A DNA stretch of 64,000 nucleotides from an uncultured Duodenibacillus sp. (GCA_944390745.1 CALXQK010000004.1:62001-126000); one strand, 5' to 3'; positions 48,589 through 57,132 are shown, counted from the first letter of the stretch. A program made the numbers and translations. Notes: generated by a model from the sequence alone, not told the origin.

Positions 48589-49947
48589 TTAGCTTTTGAT
48601 CTTCTGCTCGAGAATGTGCAGATCGTACTTGAGCTCTTCGTCGCGGTTGCGCTCGGCGGCGATCTTCTTGCAGGCGTAGATCACCGTGGCGTGGTCGCGC
48701 CCGCCGAAGAGCTCGCCGAGTTCTGGCAGGCTCTTCTTGGTGAGTTCGCGCGCAAGATAAATCGCAACCTGCCTGGCGCGCACGAGCTTGGCCTTGCGCG
48801 ACTTTGAGTTGAGCTCGGCCACCTTGAAGCCGTAGTGCTGCGCCACGGTCTGCTGAATGGCATCGATGGTGACGGGCACGCTGCTCGCCTTGAAGATGTC
48901 CCGCAGGGCGAGCTTGACGGTGTCGATCGTGACGTCGACCTGGTGAAAGCGCGTGTAGGCGAGCACCTGCTGCACGGCTCCCTCGAGCTCACGGACGTTG
49001 CTCTTGAGGTTTTTGGCGATGATCTCGGCCACCTCGCGGGGCATGTTCAGGCCCGAGCGCTCGGCCTTGAGCAGGAGGATCTGAACGCGCATGTCGAACT
49101 CCGGAGGCTCGATCGTCACAATCAGCCCCTGCGTGAGGCGGCTCAGCAGCCGCTCCTGGAAGTCCTTGAGGTTGCGCGGATAGGTGTCGCTCGTGAGCAC
49201 GATCTGCTTGCCGTGCGGCACCATGTTCTCAAAGGTGAGAAAGAAGTTGGTCTGCGTGCCCTCTCTGTTTCCGAAGCTCTGGATGTCGTCGATCAGAAGC
49301 AGGTCGAGTCCCTTGTAGCGCTCGTTGAAGCGGCGCATGTCCTCGGCAAAGCGCTCGCGGTTGACGTTGCTCAGGCGCATGATGTCCAGAAATTCCTGGA
49401 TGTACTGCTGCGCGCTGATGCAAAGCACCTTTGCCTTCGGGTTGTTCTTGAGAAAGCGGTTGCCGATGGCATGCATCAGGTGGGTCTTGCCCAGGCCCAC
49501 GCCGCCGTAGATGAACAGCGGGTTGTAGATGGTGCTGGGGCTCGAGGCGACCTGGATGGCCGAGGCATAGGCCATCTGGTTGGCCTGTCCCTCGACAAGA
49601 TTTTCGAATGTGAGGCTCGGCAGGAGCCCGGTCCTGGCAATGTCGGCGTCGGTCGGACCCTGGGACTGCATGTCGGGTGCGGCCGCCGCAGGGGCTGCGC
49701 CGGCCTCATCTGCCACCTCCCAGTTGATGTCGATCTCCCGGCCCGCGATGCGATTGACAGTCTGCCCAATCGTTTCGCCGTAGGCTTCAATCACCTTGCG
49801 CAGCTTGGCGCTGGAGTCGGCGTAGATCGTCACCACGCCCGCCTCAAGCTCGGCATCGGCCGTCAGATCGGCAAACCAGTTCTGATAGATCTGTTGAGGC
49901 GTCGACTCGCGCAGCGCATCAAGACATTGGGTCCAAAAGTCGTTCAT
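48589..49947 (-). CDS. dnaA: Chromosomal replication initiator DnaA
   Basis: DnaA binds DnaA boxes in oriC and opens the DNA. Domain I (MNDFWTQCLDALRESTPQQIYQNWF), a linker (about 80-110), the AAA+ domain with Walker A GGVGLGKTHLMHA (148-160) and Walker B LLLIDDIQS, and domain IV with the box-recognition motif GGRDHATVIYACKKI near residue 415. Length 452. The upstream gap to rpmH contains one exact DnaA box, a likely autoregulatory site. Confidence 0.97.
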   Translation of the reverse strand: MNDFWTQCLDALRESTPQQIYQNWFADLTADAELEAGVVTIYADSSAKLRKVIEAYGETIGQTVNRIAGREIDINWEVADEAGAAPAAAAPDMQSQGPTDADIARTGLLPSLTFENLVEGQANQMAYASAIQVASSPSTIYNPLFIYGGVGLGKTHLMHAIGNRFLKNNPKAKVLCISAQQYIQEFLDIMRLSNVNRERFAEDMRRFNERYKGLDLLLIDDIQSFGNREGTQTNFFLTFENMVPHGKQIVLTSDTYPRNLKDFQERLLSRLTQGLIVTIEPPEFDMRVQILLLKAERSGLNMPREVAEIIAKNLKSNVRELEGAVQQVLAYTRFHQVDVTIDTVKLALRDIFKASSVPVTIDAIQQTVAQHYGFKVAELNSKSRKAKLVRARQVAIYLARELTKKSLPELGELFGGRDHATVIYACKKIAAERNRDEELKYDLHILEQKIKS

Positions 49948-50098
49948 TTTTATCTAGGAAAACACCCCCGCGGACCCGGGCCGGAAAAATCCGGCAGGCC
50001 TTCTCATTTTCTGGAGTCGGTAGTCGTGCCGCTGACGGGGAGTATGCAGGTGGTCAGACAGAAGAATCGGGATCGGATTCTAGCGGCTGAGCGAAAAG

Positions 50099-50107
50099 TT
50101 ATCCACA
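50099..50107 (+). promoter_or_regulatory. DnaA box (TTATCCACA)
   Basis: Exact match to the high-affinity DnaA consensus, about 150 bases upstream of the dnaA start. Suits autoregulation of dnaA and/or origin function. Confidence 0.75.
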
Positions 50108-50288
50108 GCCCCGTTCCTTGATTGACGCGCCCTGGCAGGGGGATTTCCGGGAAAATTCAGAGGCGTCGACACGACCGGTTGTGGTCATTGGGGAGCGTCC
50201 CTCTACATGCTGTGCATGTGTTGCGGAAATGCGTACATTCACGGAGAGGGCAAAAAATCCGGCTCCCTGACGATTTACATGGCCGGAG

Positions 50289-50318
50289 TTGACAGATTGG
50301 ACTGAAATAGGGTTTAAT
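50289..50318 (+). promoter_or_regulatory. Sigma70-type promoter toward rpmH
   Basis: TTGACA (50289-50294) and TTTAAT (50313-50318) with an 18-base spacer: a perfect -35 and a one-mismatch -10. It lies almost 300 bases before rpmH, so the transcript would have a long leader. Confidence 0.6.
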
Positions 50319-50615
50319 ATCAGGCTTTTCACAGGCGCAGATCGTAGCAGCCGGCGGCAAGCCGGGGGCTGAGGCGCGTCTGATGCTGTCCGGCGCCCGC
50401 ATTTCCCGGGGTTTCCTGAGGACGGCGCGGCCTGCTGAAAATGAACGTCTTTTCGAATCCGCGGATTCCTGCGACGCCTTGCAGCTGATCCGCGGTTGTG
50501 TTGTTTTTCACGATGAAGGGCCGGACCCCGGCGCCTGGCATCGAGCCCTGCTTTCGGGGCTTGCGCGCCCGTCCGATGCTCATCGTTTCCTTTGACTTGA
50601 AGGTAAGGAAATATC

Positions 50616-50756
50616 ATGGCTACCAAGCGTACGTACCAACCCTCTAAGATCAAGCGTGCCCGCACGCACGGCTTCCTGGTTCGCTCCCGCACCAAGGGCG
50701 GCCGCGCCGTCCTGGCCCGCCGTCGCCGCAAGGGCCGTCACACCCTCGCTCTCTAA
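50616..50756 (+). CDS. rpmH: 50S ribosomal protein L34
   Basis: A 46-residue, very basic protein: [20 protein letters not shown], then [15 protein letters not shown] and the ending LAL. The TYQPS and RTHGF motifs identify L34. AAGGA lies eight bases before the ATG. It differs from most L34 proteins in having [10 protein letters not shown] rather than MKRTYQPS. Followed by rnpA after 41 bases, the universal order. Confidence 0.96.
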   Translation: MATKRTYQPSKIKRARTHGFLVRSRTKGGRAVLARRRRKGRHTLAL

Positions 50757-50797
50757 CTTCGGACGTCTCGACTCGAAAAGACGTCTCTCGAGCAATT

Positions 50798-51253
50798 GTG
50801 ACGCAAGACCGGCCCGGGTACCGATTTCCAAAGTCGGCGCGAATTCTGAATTCGGACGACTTCGGCGCTCTTTTGCGATCGGACGGGCCGGGCGCCATCC
50901 GACTCGGACGTGATGCTGTTTCTTTGTGTGCCCAGGCACACCGGAAAACGGGTCGCGTCCGTTTTGGTTTTACGGTCGGCAAGCGCAACGTTCCGCTCTC
51001 GGTGGACCGCGCGCTCGTCAAGCGCATTCTGCGCGAGGAGTCGCGCCAGACGCTGCCAGCGCTCAGGAAGGACTGCGAGCGGTTCGGAATCGGACTTGAC
51101 GTGAGTCTGCGGTTTCGGGTGCCTCTGCGCACGACCGGCGCCCGGGTGACGCTTGGCCAGGCCCGGGAGCTGGTTCGACGCAGCACGCGGCTTTGTCTGT
51201 CGGCCATGAGAAGGCGCCTTGAAGGCGCGGCAAGGGCGCTTGACGGCGCGTGA
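50798..51253 (+). CDS. rnpA: Ribonuclease P protein component
   Basis: The protein subunit of RNase P, which matures tRNA 5' ends. The 151-residue sequence starts with GTG and shows YRFPKSARILNSDDFGALL, RFGFTVGKRNVPLSVDRALVKRILREE and a basic C-terminus. The signature RNRxKR is altered to RALVKR, with the asparagine replaced. Position between rpmH and yidD supports the identity. It overlaps the possible GTG start of yidD. Confidence 0.9.
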   Translation: MTQDRPGYRFPKSARILNSDDFGALLRSDGPGAIRLGRDAVSLCAQAHRKTGRVRFGFTVGKRNVPLSVDRALVKRILREESRQTLPALRKDCERFGIGLDVSLRFRVPLRTTGARVTLGQARELVRRSTRLCLSAMRRRLEGAARALDGA

Positions 51254-51258
51254 CGGGC

Positions 51259-51534
51259 ATGCGCTCACCGCTGGCGAAAATCTTCATTGCGCTTGTGCGC
51301 CTCTACCAGCTCACATTGTCGGGCTGGGTCGGGTGGCAGTGCCGCTTTGTTCCCACCTGCTCGAACTACGCGATCGAGGCTTTCGAGAAGCACGGTGCCC
51401 TCAAGGGGCTGTGGCTGTCCGTGATCCGGCTGCTGCGTTGCCATCCGCTGGGCAGCTGCGGGTATGATCCCGTACCGGACGAATTCCGCTGGAAGTGCTG
51501 GCGGCATGATCATCATGCCGGGCGCTCGCAGTAG
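51259..51534 (+). CDS. yidD: Membrane protein insertion efficiency factor YidD
   Basis: A 91-residue membrane-associated protein that assists YidC-dependent insertion. The family core is complete: CRFVPTCSNYAIEAFEKHG, GLWLSVIRLLRCHPLG and GYDPVP. The ATG at 51259 is six bases after the rnpA stop; a GTG at 51250 in the same frame would overlap rnpA (GTGA) and is an alternative start. Confidence 0.92.
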   Translation: MRSPLAKIFIALVRLYQLTLSGWVGWQCRFVPTCSNYAIEAFEKHGALKGLWLSVIRLLRCHPLGSCGYDPVPDEFRWKCWRHDHHAGRSQ

Positions 51535-51575
51535 CTCTCTTTTTTGATCTTTTTCTCCACTCATCAGGACCTGAA

Positions 51576-53312
51576 ATGGGAAGTGATTTCAAGCGAACCT
51601 TCATGTGGGTGATCCTGGTCGGCGCCTGCTTCATGCTGTGGGACAACTGGCAGGTCTACAACGGACGACCCTCATTCTTCGGCGGTGCAGCTCCGCAGAC
51701 GGCCCAGACTGAAGAGGCCCAGCCGAGCGCGGATGCCGTTCCCGACAACAAGGGAAGCGGCGCCGAGGCCGTTGCCAAGGGAATGATTCAGGCCTCCAGG
51801 CCTGTCGAGGTCTCCAACAACCTGCTCAAGCTCAACATCGATGAACAGGGTGCGGTCGTCACGCGCGCCGAGCTGCTGCAGGAGCACCAGCAGGCCGACT
51901 GGACGGACGTGGGTCTTGCCGGGCTGATTCTTGGAAACAAGCCCCCCCAGCTCAAGAACATCGTCATGCTTGACGTCACGCCCAAGCACGTCTATGTGGC
52001 GCAAAGCGGCCTGATTGGCGGCGATTTTCCCAATCACAAGTCCCCCTTCAAGCATGTTGGAACCAAGGTTGAGAAAAAGCTTGACGCCGAGCAGAAGAAG
52101 GAGGTGAACTTCGTCACGGCCACCTTCGAGAGCACGCAGGGGGCGGTGACGCTTCGCAAGAGCTTTGAGCTTGCCGACGGCCGCTATGCGGTCATGGTTC
52201 GCAACGAGGTGATCAACAACGGCACGGCTCCCGTCAAGCCGTCGCTTTACTATCAGATCACCCGAGACGACAACAAGCCCGAGGGCGAGAGCTCGTTCTA
52301 CTACACCTACACGGGGCCTGCCATCTATACCGACGAGGGCAAGTTCCAGAAGGTCGCCTTTGACGACATCGGCGAGCAGCCCGACCACATCACCAAGGCT
52401 GACAACGGCTGGGTGGCGATGATCCAGCACTACTTCATCACGGCCTGGACTGACGACAAGGCCGAGAAGGTCAAGCGCGAGCGCGAGTACTACACCACCA
52501 AGCTCGACAAGAACCTCTTTGCCGTGGGCTCCATCCAGCGGCTCGGCACGATCGAGCCCGGGCAGAGCCTGTCGACGTCCGCCATGCTTTACATCGGTCC
52601 GCAGGATCAGCAGCGTCTGCAGTATCTTGCCGACGGCCTGGAGCTTGTGGTCGACTACGGCTGGCTGACGTTCCTTGCCAAGCCGATCTACTCGGTGCTG
52701 TACTTCCTCTACGGCCTGGTGGGCAACTGGGGCTGGGCCATTGTGCTTCTGACCTGCATTGTGAAGGCCATCCTCTACCCGATCTCGGCTGCGGGCTACA
52801 AGTCCATGGCGCGCATGAAGGAGATTGGACCGCGCATGAAGGCGCTTCAGGAGCAGTACGGCGAGGACAAGCAGCGCTATCAGCAGGCGGTGATGGAGCT
52901 CTACCGCAAGGAGAAGATCAACCCCGTGGGCGGATGTCTGCCGATTGTTCTGCAGATTCCGGTGTTCCTGGCCCTCTACTGGGTGCTTCTGGCAAGCGTG
53001 GAGCTGCGCGGCTCGGCCTGGCTCGGCTGGGTGACCGACCTTGCCATGCCTGATCCCTGGTTCATCCTGCCGGCGATCATGATGGCGACGATGTTCCTGC
53101 AGATCAAGCTCAACCCGAAGCCCGCCGACGCCATGCAGCAGCGCATGATGGTGATCATGCCGCTCGTCTTCGGCGTGATGTTCTTCTTCTTTGCCTCGGG
53201 TCTCGTGCTCTACTGGCTCACAAACAACGTGCTCTCGATTCTGCAGCAGTGGTACGTCAACAAGCAGATTGCCGAGGAGCGCGCCAGAAGAACCAAGGCT
53301 GCCAACCGGTAG
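51576..53312 (+). CDS. yidC: Membrane protein insertase YidC
   Basis: YidC inserts proteins into the inner membrane. The 578-residue protein has an N-terminal helix (FMWVILVGACFMLWDNW), a periplasmic beta domain (about 60-350), then five helices including WGWAIVLLTCIVKAILYPIS, the conserved arginine region, GGCLPIVLQIPVFLALYWVL and LVLYWLTNNVLSILQQWYVNK. The stretch QYGEDKQRYQQAVMELYRKEKINP is the cytoplasmic loop. A terminator follows 70 bases downstream. Confidence 0.97.
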   Translation: MGSDFKRTFMWVILVGACFMLWDNWQVYNGRPSFFGGAAPQTAQTEEAQPSADAVPDNKGSGAEAVAKGMIQASRPVEVSNNLLKLNIDEQGAVVTRAELLQEHQQADWTDVGLAGLILGNKPPQLKNIVMLDVTPKHVYVAQSGLIGGDFPNHKSPFKHVGTKVEKKLDAEQKKEVNFVTATFESTQGAVTLRKSFELADGRYAVMVRNEVINNGTAPVKPSLYYQITRDDNKPEGESSFYYTYTGPAIYTDEGKFQKVAFDDIGEQPDHITKADNGWVAMIQHYFITAWTDDKAEKVKREREYYTTKLDKNLFAVGSIQRLGTIEPGQSLSTSAMLYIGPQDQQRLQYLADGLELVVDYGWLTFLAKPIYSVLYFLYGLVGNWGWAIVLLTCIVKAILYPISAAGYKSMARMKEIGPRMKALQEQYGEDKQRYQQAVMELYRKEKINPVGGCLPIVLQIPVFLALYWVLLASVELRGSAWLGWVTDLAMPDPWFILPAIMMATMFLQIKLNPKPADAMQQRMMVIMPLVFGVMFFFFASGLVLYWLTNNVLSILQQWYVNKQIAEERARRTKAANR

Positions 53313-53385
53313 CATCCAGCAGGTCCCCTGCCGCTCTGCCCCCTTTGGTCAGGCGGGGCTGAGGGGCCGGTCCGCAAGAAAAGCG

Positions 53386-53425
53386 AGGAGAGCCGTCCCG
53401 GCATGGGATGCTCTCCTTTGTTTTT
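53386..53425 (+). terminator. Intrinsic terminator after yidC
   Basis: AGGAGAGC (53386-53393) pairs with GCTCTCCT (53410-53417) around a 16-base loop, followed by TTGTTTTT to 53425. Confidence 0.8.
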
Positions 53426-53459
53426 CGTGCGGCGGGCGGTCTGTCCGCCGGTCCTTCCC

Positions 53460-53774
53460 CTAGCGATTCCTGCGGCGGCTCGAGACGGCGTGCGCAATGA
53501 CAAGAAGCGGCCAGAGCCAGGCGCTGACAAACCACAGGACGGTCTGACCGAGCGTCATCGGCTTTCCCTCGGCGTCCTTTGTGAGAATGAAGATGCTGAT
53601 GGCGCCCACCACGGACCACAGCAGCAGTCCGCCGTAGATGAGCACGCGCGTGTCGTAGTCATCCCCCATGACCGAGGCAAGAAATGCAGCCGCGGGCACG
53701 GAAGCCACGACCGCAAGGCAGGCGCCAAGAAGTGCAGCGCCAAACAGCGTGTTCTTTTTGTTGGGAAGGCTCAT
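53460..53774 (-). CDS. Small membrane protein of unknown function
   Basis: A 104-residue protein with three likely membrane helices (LFGAALLGACLAVVASVPAA, VLIYGGLLLWSVVGAISIFI, LGQTVLWFVSAWLWPLLVIA) and a basic tail. I do not recognise a family. The ATG at 53774 (MSLPNKKNTLFG) is the best start. It is a lone minus-strand gene between yidC and mnmE. Confidence 0.55.
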   Translation of the reverse strand: MSLPNKKNTLFGAALLGACLAVVASVPAAAFLASVMGDDYDTRVLIYGGLLLWSVVGAISIFILTKDAEGKPMTLGQTVLWFVSAWLWPLLVIAHAVSSRRRNR

Positions 53775-54110
53775 GGGAAAATCCACAAACGCAGAAAAAT
53801 CCTGCAGGGCAAAGGGCGGCCGGCACGGGCAAAATGCCGCCTCAGGGAGGATCATACCTTCTGCCTTGCGTTGTCTGCGGCCCTGCTGACGATTTCTTCG
53901 GATGTCCGGTGCGGCCTGCGATGGATTGTCGTCCCGGCAAGGCGGGGATAAAACTGGAGGCCAGGCCTTTGTACGGCTCTTTTCAACGAATCAAATCAGT
54001 TGAATCGAACTCTCTGCAAGTGGTTGATAATAAACGCATAAATAAGACTTAATTTCGTTTATTCAACGGGATAGTTTGAATAATCAAAGTTAAATTCATG
54101 GGGCGAAGCA
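53775..54110. other. mnmE upstream region
   Basis: 336 bases: the left part is ordinary GC-rich sequence, the right part (about 53990-54105) is AT-rich and must hold the mnmE promoter. A TTGAAT at 54000-54005 lacks a well-spaced -10. An inverted repeat (54074-54089) close to the ATG is described separately. Confidence 0.5.
54074..54089. promoter_or_regulatory. Palindromic element upstream of mnmE
   Basis: GTTTGAATAATCAAAG, an inverted repeat with one imperfect outer pair, 21 bases before the mnmE start. Read on the other strand it matches the element upstream of parA at 15 of 16 positions. Confidence 0.4.
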
Positions 54111-55484
54111 ATGGAAACGGACAAGGACCCGATCATCGCCCGGGCAAGCGCGGCAGGACGCGGAGGAATTGGAATCATCCGCATTTCCGGCAGTGAGGAG
54201 AACCTGCAGCAGTTGTTGAAGGCGCTCTTCAAGGACCGGAGGATTGAACCCCGACATGCGCATCTTCTGCCGGTGCGGGATGCCCAGGACAACATCATCG
54301 ACCAGACGATCGTGCTCTACTTTCCCGGGCCCGCCTCCTATACCGGAGAGACGGTGCTGGAAATTCAGGCGCACGGTGGGCCGGCGGTGATGCAGATGAT
54401 CATCAGCCGATGCATGGAGCTTGGAGCCAGCATGAGATTGCGCCAGGCGCAGCCCGGGGAGTTTTCCAGGCGCGCCTTTCTCAACGGGCGCCTCGATCTG
54501 GCGCAGGCTGAGGCCGTTGCCGACCTGATTGAGGCGTCAAGCCAGGCTGCCGCCCGTGCGGCGGCCCGCTCAATGCAGGGCGAGTTCTCCCGTGAGGTGC
54601 TCCGGATCAACGGGGATCTTCTGGAGCTGCGGGCGTACATCGAGGCCACGATCGACTTCCCGGAAGAGGAGGTGGACTTCATTGAAGACGGGCACGTCAA
54701 CGAGCGCGTTGAGTTCATTGCCGGAGAGCTTGAGGCGCTTTCAAAAAATGCCCTGCGCGGCAAGGTGCTGCGCGACGGCTTGACCGTTGTGCTCGTTGGA
54801 GCGCCCAATGTCGGCAAAAGCTCGCTCATGAATGCCCTGGCCCGGGAGGAGGTTGCCATCGTCACCGACATCGCCGGGACGACGCGAGACAAGATTGATC
54901 ATGCGGTCAATCTCGACGGCCTGACGGTCAATCTCATTGACACGGCGGGCGTCCGGAGGACCGACGACAAGGTCGAGCGCATCGGCATTGAGCGCACGCT
55001 TCAGGCGGTGGAAAGCGCCGACGTGGTCGTGCATCTGACGAGTGCAGACAGAAGCGATCAGGACAATCTTGAGGAGACGATGCGCTTCATTGGCCCGAGA
55101 CTGCGCGACGGCGTGGTGTTTCTTCAGGTGAAAAACAAGATGGATCTAAGCACTGGAACTGAAGAGATTCCAGAAGACTACATCTTGATCTCCGCAAAAA
55201 CAGGTCAGGGGCTTGAGGATCTTGTTGGGCGCCTGAAGGACATTGCCGGCGCCTGCGACGGCGCCCAGGGGGACTTTCTCGCCCGAACCCGTCATCTGGA
55301 CTGCATTGCCCGGGCGCTTGACCATGTCAATGTGATTCGCGGCGGCGTCGGTTCCCGCGTGGGTCTTGATATTGCGGCCGAGGAGCTTCGTCTTGCCGGG
55401 CTGGCGCTGGGAGAAATCGTGGGGCAGACCGTTGCAGACGACCTGCTGGGCATGATCTTTTCCAAGTTTTGCATTGGAAAATAA
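54111..55484 (+). CDS. mnmE: tRNA modification GTPase MnmE
   Basis: MnmE, with MnmG, modifies the wobble uridine of certain tRNAs. The 457-residue protein has the N-terminal tetrahydrofolate-binding domain (IIARASAAGRGGIGIIRISG), the G domain with G1 GAPNVGKSS near residue 228, G3 DTAGVRR and G4 NKMD, and the C-terminal CIGK that takes part in modification. It ends in a hairpin with an embedded parS site. Its partner mnmG lies 2.4 kb downstream, separated by a transposase-like gene. Confidence 0.97.
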   Translation: METDKDPIIARASAAGRGGIGIIRISGSEENLQQLLKALFKDRRIEPRHAHLLPVRDAQDNIIDQTIVLYFPGPASYTGETVLEIQAHGGPAVMQMIISRCMELGASMRLRQAQPGEFSRRAFLNGRLDLAQAEAVADLIEASSQAAARAAARSMQGEFSREVLRINGDLLELRAYIEATIDFPEEEVDFIEDGHVNERVEFIAGELEALSKNALRGKVLRDGLTVVLVGAPNVGKSSLMNALAREEVAIVTDIAGTTRDKIDHAVNLDGLTVNLIDTAGVRRTDDKVERIGIERTLQAVESADVVVHLTSADRSDQDNLEETMRFIGPRLRDGVVFLQVKNKMDLSTGTEEIPEDYILISAKTGQGLEDLVGRLKDIAGACDGAQGDFLARTRHLDCIARALDHVNVIRGGVGSRVGLDIAAEELRLAGLALGEIVGQTVADDLLGMIFSKFCIGK

Positions 55485-55505
55485 GACATCTCCAGGATGT
55501 CGAGG

Positions 55506-55535
55506 CGAAGGATGTTTCACGTGGAACATCCTTCG
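55506..55535 (+). terminator. Hairpin after mnmE with parS embedded
   Basis: A 30-base, almost perfect palindrome with 11-base arms (CGAAGGATGTT at 55506-55516 and AACATCCTTCG at 55525-55535) starts 22 bases after the mnmE stop. It is followed by TGTTGATTTCTT, a weak U-run. The 16-base parS core lies in the centre, extended by seven matching bases on each side. Confidence 0.6.
55513..55528. promoter_or_regulatory. parS site 1
   Basis: TGTTTCACGTGGAACA, the ParB-binding centromere sequence, downstream of mnmE and within a larger hairpin. One base differs from the four symmetric copies. Confidence 0.93.
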
Positions 55536-55578
55536 TGTTGATTTCTTCCTGCGGGATCGCTGGCCCCGAGTGAAGGCG

Positions 55579-55598
55579 TTCGGATGCCTACATCCGAA
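55579..55598. other. Hairpin over the stop codon of the transposase-like gene
   Basis: TTCGGATG (55579-55586) and CATCCGAA (55591-55598) form a perfect 8-base stem with loop CCTA. The loop holds part of the stop codon (55588-55590) of the minus-strand gene. No U-run follows on the minus strand. Confidence 0.4.
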
Positions 55599-57132
55599 GC
55601 CAGAGCTTTCCGCTGACGGCGTCCGTCGGGCTGTTGAACCGGGTCCCGAGGCTGGAGGCAAGTTCTGCAAGCCGGGAGATCCGGGGCGGCTCGGACAGAC
55701 CGACCGCTTGCATGAGAAGAGATTGTTCGCTCAACTCTTGGCTGTTTTCGAATCTGTCGGACTCTGCCGATGTGATGCGCAGGAAAAGAACCTGCTCGTT
55801 TTCGGAAGCAGAATCTCGTGAAGGAATTTTGACTGCAAGCACTCGAGCCTCGGAAAGACCTTGAACGATGGCCTCCAGCGGCAGCCGTACTCCCCTTTGC
55901 TCTGACTTCTGCTGCAGAAGACGCAGCATCAGGGCTGCAAGCAGGGAGGCTGCAATGAGGCCCTGCTCAAGAACCGGATGATCATCGTCCTCTGAATGGT
56001 GTATGAGTCTTCTCATCATGGACGAGGCATGCCAGTACAGCGGCTCCCAGAGGCGGCAGATGCGGGCGATATCCTCCTTCGTGGCGGCCTTGCTCCTCTC
56101 TGCATTGCAAAGCCAGAATGAGAGCCCTTGATGCCTGTGAAGAGAGCTCGCCTGAGGCTGCTGCAGCGGCGCCTCAAGCGCATTCATTGACAGCATTTCC
56201 ATTGCCTGCCGGTGCATGGCGGCGGTCTCTTCTGCGCCTGTTGGATTTCTGACAAGCAGTCCTGTATTGAAGGAAGTCTGCGGCAAAACTTCCCTGAGCG
56301 ACACCCGGTCCAGAAGTTTGAAGTACCATCCCGACCCGTCGCCCGGAAGCTGCCTGAAGCTGGAGAAATCCTGGAAATGCCCCTCAAGAAGACGCTGAAC
56401 ATCCGACGGGCTCTGCGCAAACTGTTTGCCGGTGGAAACTTCAAACCCAAGCGGAAAGCCACGGTCATCAACCAGGGCGACAAGTCGATCTGTAGAGGAG
56501 GCTCGCAGAAGCCCGGAGGCATTCCGAATCCAGACCGCGGCTTCAGTGCTCAAGGCAAGCTTTCTGGAAATCCACTGAAAAAGAGCGTGCTGATGCCTGC
56601 CAAGAAACTCCAGAACGTCCCGGCGCGTCTGAGCGTCTGCGGGGACTTGCAAAAAGCCCAGCCATGTGTTGGAAGGCTCTGCGCGGAACATGGCCTTGGT
56701 TTGCTTTCCCAGTGCCAGATCACAAATCAGAAGAAAAATCGCCTTCTGAAAGGCTGGGGTCGGTTGAATGACATCTTTCAAGGTTCGAATTTTCTCTGGA
56801 AGAGCCAGAGCGCCGTTCCAGAGCGAACGCAGGACATAGTGACCATAATGAAACTCCGGGAAGATTCCCGGGAACGCTGACCTGCTGGAGATCCTTTCAA
56901 GAAGCTCATCCAGGCCGCCCAGCCGGGATTGCTCATCAAGCTGCCTGCGGTTGCGGCGGGCGCCAGCGAGCTCCTGCTTGAGTTTCTCAACGGCAAGAGG
57001 ATCCTTTTGTAGCAGCGCATCGAGCCTCCCAAGGTTCCTGACGACGCGCTTTTGTGTGCGTCCTTCTGCATCGCGATAAGACTCAACGATGCGAACGTAG
57101 CGGTGCGGCGCACCGTGGATTTGAACAAACAT
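55588..57132 (-). CDS. IS1634/IS4-type transposase-derived protein, catalytic residues apparently lost
   Basis: A 514-residue intact frame between mnmE and mnmG. The N-terminus RYVRIVESYRDAEGRTQ with KRVVRNLGRLDAL (residues 11-40) matches the start of IS1634-type transposases. GFPLGFEVSTGKQ (225-237) corresponds to the family GFPLGYEVFxGN motif, and the C-terminal helices around LLAALMLRLLQQK and PLEAIVQGLSEARV fit the family end. The first catalytic aspartate, expected in a DxTxxYF segment about 25-45 residues before GFPL, is not there (AAVWIRNASGLLR); a VADRGM-type second aspartate is also not seen. I found no flanking inverted repeats or target duplication. The gene is bracketed by parS sites. 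It may be a domesticated transposase or a slowly decaying relic; the full-length open frame favours the first. Confidence 0.65.
   Translation of the reverse strand: MFVQIHGAPHRYVRIVESYRDAEGRTQKRVVRNLGRLDALLQKDPLAVEKLKQELAGARRNRRQLDEQSRLGGLDELLERISSRSAFPGIFPEFHYGHYVLRSLWNGALALPEKIRTLKDVIQPTPAFQKAIFLLICDLALGKQTKAMFRAEPSNTWLGFLQVPADAQTRRDVLEFLGRHQHALFQWISRKLALSTEAAVWIRNASGLLRASSTDRLVALVDDRGFPLGFEVSTGKQFAQSPSDVQRLLEGHFQDFSSFRQLPGDGSGWYFKLLDRVSLREVLPQTSFNTGLLVRNPTGAEETAAMHRQAMEMLSMNALEAPLQQPQASSLHRHQGLSFWLCNAERSKAATKEDIARICRLWEPLYWHASSMMRRLIHHSEDDDHPVLEQGLIAASLLAALMLRLLQQKSEQRGVRLPLEAIVQGLSEARVLAVKIPSRDSASENEQVLFLRITSAESDRFENSQELSEQSLLMQAVGLSEPPRISRLAELASSLGTRFNSPTDAVSGKLWLRM

Larger units (their letters stand above)
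49948..50615. other. dnaA-rpmH intergenic region: oriC candidate B
   Basis: 668 bases between divergent dnaA and rpmH, the position of oriC in many proteobacteria. I find only one exact DnaA box (50099-50107) and no AT-rich core, and a sigma70-type promoter at 50289-50318. The region from 50320 to 50600 has no recognisable feature. The strand switch in gene direction supports an origin here; the lack of clustered boxes argues against it. Confidence 0.4.
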
